Below, piece by piece: positions 1 to 5,186 of a DNA stretch of 5,186 bases. The DNA comes from an uncultured Lachnospiraceae bacterium (GTDB taxonomy: Bacteria > Bacillota > Clostridia > Lachnospirales > Lachnospiraceae), in the NCBI GenBank assembly GCA_910589635.1, contig CAJUTD010000133.1:1-5186 (forward strand), in the 5' to 3' direction. Within the stretch, counting starts at the first letter, position 1. Every line of letters starts with the position of its first letter. Under the pieces are notes generated by a model that saw nothing but the letters and a program-made list of their open reading frames with translations, did not search any database and was not told the origin of the DNA. A program made the translations under genes and the position numbers.

Positions 1-3000
1 CCCATTCACGATGCGGGCGCTGTCTTCGGTGGCGCTGCCGCTCTCAAATTTTACTTTCACAATATCGAATGTGGCGTTGCCGACCTCCAAAGCCTCGGCA
101 TTAGCAACCTCATTTGCGGGAACCTCAAATGATTTTTTAAAGAACAAATCCTTCCCGTCGTATTTCTCTACCGTGTAATTTATTACTGAGGAACCGATTG
201 TAATCTTAACTGTCTTGCCTTCATCTTCTTTGGCAAACTGGCATACCAGGGAATTGGATTTATTTTTGTCTACTTTCATATTGTACTGGAAATAACCGCC
301 TGCCTGCGCCCTGCGCGTGCTTCCCAACCCGCTGACGCCGGTTTCAAAAACAGTCTTTTCTTCCTTCATCTGATGGGTAGCGTCGTTTTCATACTGCTGA
401 TACCCCGGCTGAATGGAATCGACAATGGCTTCTGCAAACCTTCCCTCTTCTTTCTCCGCAAGAATCTTCTCCTCCGCAGCATCCTCTGCGCTCTCAAAAT
501 ACCAGTAGATACCGTAACGCTCCTCATTCAGCGTGTTAAAAGGCACAAATGTAAGCCCTTGCCCGCCAAATACAGATTCCGCATCTGTCCCGCGGATATG
601 GAATTCCAGCTTCCCATCTGTCTTCTCCAGCTTGGAATTGATGTTCTCCATAAATTCTTTGGTGCTGTCCTTGCCTTGAATTGCAATGGTCTCTGTGCCG
701 AGAACCTGTTTAATCGTCTTGCCATATGTCAGCTCAAGACGCACTTTCTCTCCTCCAACTACTTTGTATGCCGGCGCGCTCAGGTTAGCCCCTGCCCAGA
801 CGGTATCATTCCACTCTTCCGTTCCCAGCTTAGCTGCCAGAACCGTCGGGCCATACTTAAATGCATATACGGAAGTATTGTCCGGTAAACCGAATGCTTT
901 TACTTCCATGGGATAAGTAAGTTCAACCTTATCATTATCGTTCCATGTCCTGTCTAGTACAAAATACTGATTTTCTACCTGATTTTCTGCCGCCTGCCCG
1001 TTCACCTTAACAGTTACATCACCGGCTGCCCAGTCTGGAACGCGCAGCTTTAATTTCGCCTGCACCGGCTGCGCATTATTTAATAAATTGACCGTGAATT
1101 CCGCCTTGTCACTCGCAGTCACGTCGCTGTTCTGTGTGAGCTTAATGTCCTTCTCTTTCCATACTACCTCAGACGCCACATACTGGTTGACCGTTAATGC
1201 ATCCGAATCTTTAAAATAAATGCTGTCTCCCAGCTTCGTATAATTCTCCATACCAGTTCCGGTACAGCACCAGAACATATTAGTGGCAGGGTCGGAAGTT
1301 CCGAAAAACTTATAGTAACCGGTTGCCATCGGCGTAAAATAGGAAAATGCGCCTTCTTTATTGACAGCGCCCATAATCGCATTGCGCAAAGTATTTTCAT
1401 AGTAATCTGCATACTTCCTATCGCCTGTAATCTTAAACAGTTCCTTGGAAAGCTTGAGCATATTGTGGGCGCAGCAGCTCTCGCAATTACACTGGGTTCT
1501 GGTTGCGTCCAATTCGTTGTCCCCGCGGAAATGCTCCATATCACTGGTTCCCCCTGTGATAAACGCATGTTTCTCAACTACCAGCGTCCAAAAATCCTGC
1601 GCATACTTGAGATAATCCGCTTCGTCAGCGTTTTCCACTTCCTTCAAAGCTACATAGCGGTTCAAAGCTCCCAGGAATTTAGGAATCGTTGTGTTGGCGT
1701 GCCTGCCTTTTAAGGTATCGCCGGAGCCGGACAAAATAACCCCATATAAATCCGGGTCATCAAATTTATGCGCCGCTTCCTTGTGTTCCGTTTTGTGGGT
1801 ATATTTATACAAGTCATACATACAGTCATTCATTCCGCCGTATTCTGTATAAGAAACATTTTTCTGTTGCTGCAGCGACCACTTGCTCACGCGGTTATAT
1901 ACCCAGTCTCCCAAGTTAGAGGCTACTTCCAGCGCTTCCGTATTTCCTGTGTATTTGTATGTGTCCACAAGTCCCTGGATGGTCTTATGCAAATTGTACC
2001 AGGGAACCCAGGTTGAGCCCTGCGCATCTCCCTGCACAATATCAAACTGCAATTCCACATTATTGACGTCCCCTACATTCGCCCCGAACAAAAATCCTTC
2101 CTTGGAACCGCCGTAACTGCCGGCTGCATCCTGACATTCCTTTAACCCGGAAATAATCTCGCCGAGCTTTGCGTCCAACTGTGCATCCCCAGTCACCTTG
2201 ATTGCCTGGGCTGCTGCCGTCAGGTAATGCCCAATACAATGGCCTGCCAAGAGCCCGTTCTCCCAGCCGTTATAGCGGACGGCTCCCTTCGTGTCGATGC
2301 CTGCATTTTCACGGAACCCAACCAACACGCGGTCAACGTCAAATTTGTTCAAAAATGCAACGTCCAAATCCTGCGCTCCTTTGTAATAACCGTCTGTCAC
2401 AGACACCTCATCCAGCCCAAACTGCTGTTTTTTGTATGCTGTGTACTGATTTTCCTCCACAACAAAGGGCACACCTTTCAATACAGTAATTTTAAATTCC
2501 TTGGTGTCCGTCACTTCTTCGTACTGAATGGTTGCCGTCAACGTAACCTTTTTATCTGCATCAGTGGGACGCGTAACCTTACCCGTAGTCTTTACCACAT
2601 TCTCATCCGAGCTGCTCCAGGTAATCGTGCTACCCTTTTTCCCCTTTGTGGGCAAGGAAATGCTGCCGGTAATCTTATCCATATCCTTGCCGGCAAACGG
2701 ATTCAGAGCGCCGCAATCCGCGCTTACAATCTCCTCTGGGGTCAATACTTTCACATAAGTATTATACAACGCCCGAACCTGCTCTGCTGTCGCCGCCGCG
2801 CTATAAATCTCATACTGGTCTAAATCGAGCGTGGCATACCCGCCGCCATAACCGGGTGAATTGAATCCCAGATACTTATGGTCTGTATTATTTGCCTTAA
2901 TTTTCGCCTCGCTGGCCGTCGGCGTGGATGGAACTACCTCTCCGTTCTTATAAAAAACAACCTTTCCATCCGCACTATTGTAAGTAATGGCAATGTGTAC

Positions 3001-3549
3001 CCATTCGTCTACCGGGAAAAACTGCGCACGGTTGGTATTGATGGCATACTCCGTCAATTTCTCCGTTGCAGAACCTACAGATAACTTTAACGGCTGCGTA
3101 TCGCTAAGACAGGAAAGATACCAGCCCTGTCCATCCCATTGGCCACTTGGTTTATTCCACATGATAATATGCTCGCCGGCAAGACTTTGGGTTGCTTTAA
3201 ACCAGAATGATACCGTCATATTCTCCGGCTGCAGCTTCTCACTCGTCCCTAGATCAAGATAAGTATTTCCGTCCAGAGAAAGCGCAGAGTTTGACACCCC
3301 TTCTGCAAACTTTGCATCTTTCTGCTGCCCATCCTTACCATAAGCGGTTACTGGAATCTTGTTGTCTGAACTGTCCGCAACGTTATCGTCAAACTTGAGT
3401 TCCAGAACCTTTGCCGCAGACAGCGCGCCCATATCCGTCCCTGCGTCTCTGTCCGCAGCACTGGTGCACAGAGGCTCTGCGCAGCCCAGCAGCATGGCGC
3501 CTGCTAACAGCAAGCTGACTGTTTTTCTCCATAAAAATTTTTTCTTCAT
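1..3549 (-). CDS. Exported modular GH127/GH146-type (DUF1680) beta-L-arabinofuranosidase, 3' end missing
   Basis: The frame is open for 1183 codons from ATG (3549-3547) to the left edge; I read every codon and found no stop or frameshift. Order of parts: signal peptide (1-32); LamG/concanavalin-like jelly roll (about 46-263); atrophied bacterial Ig-like domain (about 268-358, with LPTKGKKGSTITWSSSDENV); DUF1680 alpha/alpha-barrel and following beta domains (about 377-1020); a beta module resembling DUF6805 (about 1040-1180). DUF1680 landmarks are GWENGLLAGHCIGHYL (448-463), WVPWYNLHK (534-542), EYGGMND (589-595), HANTTIPK (637-644), EHF (672-674), CESCC (689-693) and FWCC (759-762). Aligned by motif to Bifidobacterium HypBA1, E690, C692, C761 and C762 would bind zinc, C761 would be the nucleophile and E672 the acid/base. 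The motifs look closer to GH146 than to classical GH127. Substrate is inferred: beta-linked L-arabinofuranose or a related sugar in plant glycans. Other DUF1680 specificities remain possible. The missing C-terminus may hold cell-wall or carbohydrate-binding modules. Confidence 0.9.
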   Translation of the reverse strand, partial: MKKKFLWRKTVSLLLAGAMLLGCAEPLCTSAADRDAGTDMGALSAAKVLELKFDDNVADSSDNKIPVTAYGKDGQQKDAKFAEGVSNSALSLDGNTYLDLGTSEKLQPENMTVSFWFKATQSLAGEHIIMWNKPSGQWDGQGWYLSCLSDTQPLKLSVGSATEKLTEYAINTNRAQFFPVDEWVHIAITYNSADGKVVFYKNGEVVPSTPTASEAKIKANNTDHKYLGFNSPGYGGGYATLDLDQYEIYSAAATAEQVRALYNTYVKVLTPEEIVSADCGALNPFAGKDMDKITGSISLPTKGKKGSTITWSSSDENVVKTTGKVTRPTDADKKVTLTATIQYEEVTDTKEFKITVLKGVPFVVEENQYTAYKKQQFGLDEVSVTDGYYKGAQDLDVAFLNKFDVDRVLVGFRENAGIDTKGAVRYNGWENGLLAGHCIGHYLTAAAQAIKVTGDAQLDAKLGEIISGLKECQDAAGSYGGSKEGFLFGANVGDVNNVELQFDIVQGDAQGSTWVPWYNLHKTIQGLVDTYKYTGNTEALEVASNLGDWVYNRVSKWSLQQQKNVSYTEYGGMNDCMYDLYKYTHKTEHKEAAHKFDDPDLYGVILSGSGDTLKGRHANTTIPKFLGALNRYVALKEVENADEADYLKYAQDFWTLVVEKHAFITGGTSDMEHFRGDNELDATRTQCNCESCCAHNMLKLSKELFKITGDRKYADYYENTLRNAIMGAVNKEGAFSYFTPMATGYYKFFGTSDPATNMFWCCTGTGMENYTKLGDSIYFKDSDALTVNQYVASEVVWKEKDIKLTQNSDVTASDKAEFTVNLLNNAQPVQAKLKLRVPDWAAGDVTVKVNGQAAENQVENQYFVLDRTWNDNDKVELTYPMEVKAFGLPDNTSVYAFKYGPTVLAAKLGTEEWNDTVWAGANLSAPAYKVVGGEKVRLELTYGKTIKQVLGTETIAIQGKDSTKEFMENINSKLEKTDGKLEFHIRGTDAESVFGGQGLTFVPFNTLNEERYGIYWYFESAEDAAEEKILAEKEEGRFAEAIVDSIQPGYQQYENDATHQMKEEKTVFETGVSGLGSTRRAQAGGYFQYNMKVDKNKSNSLVCQFAKEDEGKTVKITIGSSVINYTVEKYDGKDLFFKKSFEVPANEVANAEALEVGNATFDIVKVKFESGSATEDSARIVNG
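3454..3549 (-). other. Signal peptide of the DUF1680 hydrolase (Sec or lipoprotein type)
   Basis: Residues 1-32 have a basic N-region (KKK at 2-4, RK at 8-9), a hydrophobic core from V11 to L21, and two possible cleavage points. L20-L21-G22-C23 resembles a lipobox, which would give a lipid-anchored protein with C23 as first residue. TSA-A (29-32) just before an acidic stretch fits ordinary signal peptidase I. L at the -2 position of the lipobox is less usual, so the choice is open. Either way the protein is exported, as expected for an enzyme with LamG and Ig-like modules. Confidence 0.85.
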
Positions 3550-3553
3550 TGAC

Positions 3554-3561
3554 ACTCCTTC
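3554..3561 (-). promoter_or_regulatory. Ribosome binding site of the DUF1680 hydrolase gene
   Basis: GAAGGAGT on the minus strand, with four bases (GTCA) between it and the ATG at 3549. This is a near-perfect Shine-Dalgarno sequence at a short but workable distance. Together with the basic-hydrophobic signal peptide that follows directly, it fixes the start codon. Confidence 0.85.
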
Positions 3562-3617
3562 TCTCTTTAATATTATATGTTTCTATTGTATTGAATAACA
3601 TGCCGAATTCCATCCCC

Positions 3618-3665
3618 AAAAACTATAGTTTTTTATGTACAATAATCAAATTTTCTATAGTTTTT
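3618..3665. repeat. Two AAAAACTATAG boxes 32 bp apart, one a perfect palindrome; possible operator
   Basis: On the plus strand CTATAGTTTTT occurs at 3623-3633 and again at 3655-3665, an 11-base direct repeat with a 32-bp period, about three helical turns. The first copy sits in a perfect 16-bp palindrome (AAAAACTATAGTTTTT, 3618-3633) that overlaps the proposed -10. The second is flanked by TTTT and lies just upstream of the proposed -35. The placement suits binding sites of a dimeric regulator of the hydrolase gene, but no regulator gene is in the window and A/T runs inflate chance similarity. Confidence 0.4.
3622..3649 (-). promoter_or_regulatory. Candidate sigma-A promoter for the hydrolase gene
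   Basis: On the minus strand, TTGATT (3649-3644) and TATAGT (3627-3622) are separated by 16 bases. They match the vegetative consensus at 4 of 6 and 5 of 6 positions, and would give a leader of roughly 65 bases. The site lies downstream of the terminator of the preceding gene. The gap is so AT-rich that chance matches are likely. An exact TATAAT lies at 3577-3572 without a convincing -35 and would leave a leader of only about 15 bases; another TATAAT at 3697-3692 also lacks a -35. Confidence 0.45.
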
Positions 3666-3700
3666 AACATTTTCAGTAAATCTTTATGGCTATTATAGAT

Positions 3701-3754
3701 AAAAAAATAGCGCAGATTACTCGATTTTTAGTAAAATCGAATATTCTGCACTAT
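3701..3754 (-). terminator. Intrinsic terminator of the GltB2-like gene
   Basis: Read on the minus strand, ATAGTGCAG (3754-3746) pairs with CTGCGCTAT (3715-3707) with one G-T wobble, and TCGATTTT (3740-3733) pairs with AAAATCGA (3728-3721) around a four-base loop. The five bases between the two stems on each side can mostly pair too, with one A-A mismatch. A run of T follows at 3707-3701. The T-run is on one side only, so it works for minus-strand transcription, about 40 bases after the stop at 3795. It separates the two genes into distinct transcription units. Confidence 0.85.
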
Positions 3755-3794
3755 CATACCGATAGACCTCAGCGCAAAAAAAATCACTCCTTGT

Positions 3795-5186
3795 TTATGC
3801 ATGGGGAATATTCGTAAATTCCGAAATCTCCCTGCTTATCGTCACTAAATCGCTGACACTCAAATCATGCACACATGTATGGCCTGTAATCCGCGCAAAG
3901 GTTTTGAGCTCTTGGCGTGTCACATTGAGGTAATTTGCCACCCGCTGCGCCGCCTGTTCCACCTTCAGACGTTCCCGCAGCTTAGGATCCTGTGTGGCGA
4001 TGCCCACCGGGCAGTTGCCGGAACCGCAAATGCGGTACTGCTGGCAGGCAGCCGCAATCAAAGCCGCACTTGCCACAGCCACCGCATCTGCGCCCATAGC
4101 GAGCGCTTTCGCCACATCCGCCGACACGCGAAATCCCCCAGTAATCACAAGCGAAATATCAGAGCGCACCGCATCCAGGTATTTCCGCGCACGGTATAGA
4201 GCATAGACCGTTGGAACAGAAGTCGCCTCGCGCAAGAACAGGGGACTTGAACCGGTCGCCCCGCCTCTGCCGTCAATCGTAATGAAATCCGGCTCCGCAT
4301 AAACACAGTACTCCAAATCCCTCTCAATGCGCCCGGCAGCAATTTTAATGCCAATCGGCCTTCCGTCCGAACGGCTGCGCAGCATACGCACCATGTCTTT
4401 TAAATCCTCCTTGGTATTAAGCTCTGGGAATTTGCTGGGGCTCTGCACATCCTCACCCTGCTTCTTTCCACGCAGTTCGGCAATCTCCGCCGTCACTTTC
4501 TCCCCTGGCAGATGCCCGCCCATGCCAGGCTTCGTTCCCTGTCCGATCTTGATTTCAATGGCGTCGGCGCCGCGCAAATTTTCATCTGTCACGCTGTACT
4601 TATTGGGGATATATTCAAATATGTACTTATAAGAAGCTTCCCGCTCCTGCGGCAGAATGCCGCCTTCGCCGCTGCACATCGCCGTCCTTGCCATCGCCGA
4701 CCCTTGTGCCAATGCAACCTTAATTTCCCTCGACAATGCGCCAAAGGACATATGGGAAATATACACCGGGCTGTCAAGAATCATCGGCTTCTTGGCATGC
4801 TTGCCAATCACAGTCATCGTGCTGACCGGCGCATCCTCATCGAGAGGCGGCGGATTCAGCTGCGCTCCCAAAAGCAAAATATCATCCCAGGAGGGCATTG
4901 CCATCTTCGTGCCCATGGCTCCGCTGATTGTCTTGCCAGTCACCGCCATCTGGTGAATCTCTTCCATATATCGGCATGACGCATCATTGCGGTAAAGATT
5001 CTTGTCATAGCTCAATTCCATGGCTGAGACGTCCTCCTGTTCCTCAGCCTTTCCGCTGGCTAGATCCAGCGTGCTCACATTATCCCCCTCCAAAAACTCT
5101 TCCCGAAATTTCTCCTGCGGCTGATGGCAGACGGGGCACTCCTTTGGCGCGCTCTCTCCCTCGTGGATATATCCGCAGACGGTACA
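3795..5186 (-). CDS. Rubredoxin-like domain fused to glutamate synthase FMN/3Fe-4S domain (GltB2-like), 5' end missing
   Basis: The visible part is 463 codons, ending in TAA (3797-3795) and open to the right edge; numbering here starts at the first visible codon. Residues 1-20 hold C-x2-C-G-Y-x-H-x-G then C-P-x-C, the short rubredoxin-like fold of the rubrerythrin type, binding iron or zinc. The initiator is probably only a few codons beyond the edge. The rest is the FMN-binding barrel of glutamate synthase: SFGALS (147-152), GEGG (173-176), IEIKIGQGTKPGMGGHLPG (210-228), IDGRGGATGSSP (304-315), an ITGGFR turn (348-353), and C381-x5-C387-x4-C392 followed by PVG, the 3Fe-4S signature. In full glutamate synthase this domain makes glutamate from 2-oxoglutarate and ammonia delivered by the glutaminase domain. 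That domain and the GXGXG domain are absent here, so partners may be encoded separately upstream, or the protein may do another FMN-dependent reaction. It is cytoplasmic: no signal peptide is seen. Confidence 0.9.
   Translation of the reverse strand, partial: CTVCGYIHEGESAPKECPVCHQPQEKFREEFLEGDNVSTLDLASGKAEEQEDVSAMELSYDKNLYRNDASCRYMEEIHQMAVTGKTISGAMGTKMAMPSWDDILLLGAQLNPPPLDEDAPVSTMTVIGKHAKKPMILDSPVYISHMSFGALSREIKVALAQGSAMARTAMCSGEGGILPQEREASYKYIFEYIPNKYSVTDENLRGADAIEIKIGQGTKPGMGGHLPGEKVTAEIAELRGKKQGEDVQSPSKFPELNTKEDLKDMVRMLRSRSDGRPIGIKIAAGRIERDLEYCVYAEPDFITIDGRGGATGSSPLFLREATSVPTVYALYRARKYLDAVRSDISLVITGGFRVSADVAKALAMGADAVAVASAALIAAACQQYRICGSGNCPVGIATQDPKLRERLKVEQAAQRVANYLNVTRQELKTFARITGHTCVHDLSVSDLVTISREISEFTNIPHA
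5076..5091 (-). promoter_or_regulatory. Possible internal ribosome site and GTG start in the GltB2-like gene
   Basis: GGAGG (5091-5087) lies eight bases before an in-frame GTG (5078-5076), an ideal start arrangement inside the open frame. Initiation here would give a protein without the rubredoxin-like segment but with the whole FMN and 3Fe-4S domain. Since the upstream codons clearly encode a four-cysteine metal site in the same frame, I prefer the longer protein as the main product. The bases also simply encode L-E-G-D-N-V, so the match could be chance. Confidence 0.3.

Noticed and set aside
373..888. Plus-strand open frame of 171 codons
   Set aside because: It is antisense to the conserved C-terminal part of the hydrolase, has no recognisable domain and biased cysteine- and leucine-rich composition typical of a shadow frame.
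2227..2823. Plus-strand open frame of 198 codons, the longest one opposite the hydrolase
   Set aside because: It lies antisense to the Ig-like domain and start of the catalytic domain, shows no family motif and no good ribosome site; the minus frame is clearly coding.
3389..3619. Minus-strand frame of 76 codons crossing the hydrolase start
   Set aside because: It overlaps the hydrolase start and signal peptide in another frame; the ribosome site and export signal support the hydrolase start at 3549 instead.
3728..3787. Nineteen-residue frame starting at GTG 3787 on the minus strand
   Set aside because: The GGAG directly abuts the GTG, leaving no spacer, and the frame ends in the loop of the terminator hairpin; more likely part of the transcript tail.
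4512..4979. Plus-strand open frame of 155 codons
   Set aside because: It is antisense to the FMN barrel of the GltB2-like gene, and its His/Arg-rich composition reflects the reverse complement of a conserved coding frame.
5091..5093. TTG at 5093 as the start of the GltB2-like protein
   Set aside because: The same frame continues upstream to the edge through a four-cysteine rubredoxin-like motif, and the TTG lacks a well-placed strong ribosome site.
1..5186. A functional link or operon between the hydrolase and the GltB2-like gene
   Set aside because: They share a strand but are split by a strong terminator and a 245-base gap with its own promoter candidate, and their predicted roles and cell locations differ.

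Overview
The window is a bacterial chromosome fragment with two genes, both on the minus strand and both cut by the window edges, separated by a 245-base AT-rich gap. The short AT-rich intergenic DNA, strong AGGAG ribosome site, split glutamate-synthase gene with a rubredoxin-like front end, and a very large secreted modular glycosidase suggest an anaerobic Clostridia-type Firmicute, probably a plant-fibre-degrading gut Lachnospiraceae. This placement is inference: no rRNA or other marker gene is present.

Right part (5186 down to 3795): a glutamate-synthase FMN/iron-sulfur domain protein (GltB2-like). Its frame stays open to the right edge and encodes a four-cysteine rubredoxin-like zinc-ribbon or iron site before the FMN barrel. 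It lacks the glutaminase and GXGXG domains of full-length glutamate synthase. It ends at 3795 and is followed by a long hairpin with a T-run (3754 down to 3701), a good intrinsic terminator.

Gap (3794 to 3550): after the terminator there is a candidate promoter, two copies of an AAAAACTATAG box spaced 32 bp apart (one a perfect 16-bp palindrome over the proposed -10), and a strong ribosome binding site for the next gene.

Left part (3549 down to 1): one uninterrupted frame of 1183 codons with no stop before the edge. It encodes an exported modular glycoside hydrolase: signal peptide (possibly lipoprotein type), LamG-like jelly roll, bacterial Ig-like domain, a DUF1680 catalytic domain of the GH127/GH146 beta-L-arabinofuranosidase type with its Glu/Cys/Cys-Cys zinc site, and a further C-terminal beta module that runs to the edge. 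It likely removes arabinofuranose or related sugars from plant polysaccharides or glycoproteins outside the cell.

The two genes look like separate transcription units with unrelated jobs: extracellular sugar scavenging and cytoplasmic amino-nitrogen or redox metabolism. I found no RNA gene, CRISPR array, insertion sequence or phage feature. The points most worth following up are the cysteine-rich active site of the hydrolase, the rubredoxin fusion with a possible internal start, and the repeated boxes in the promoter.
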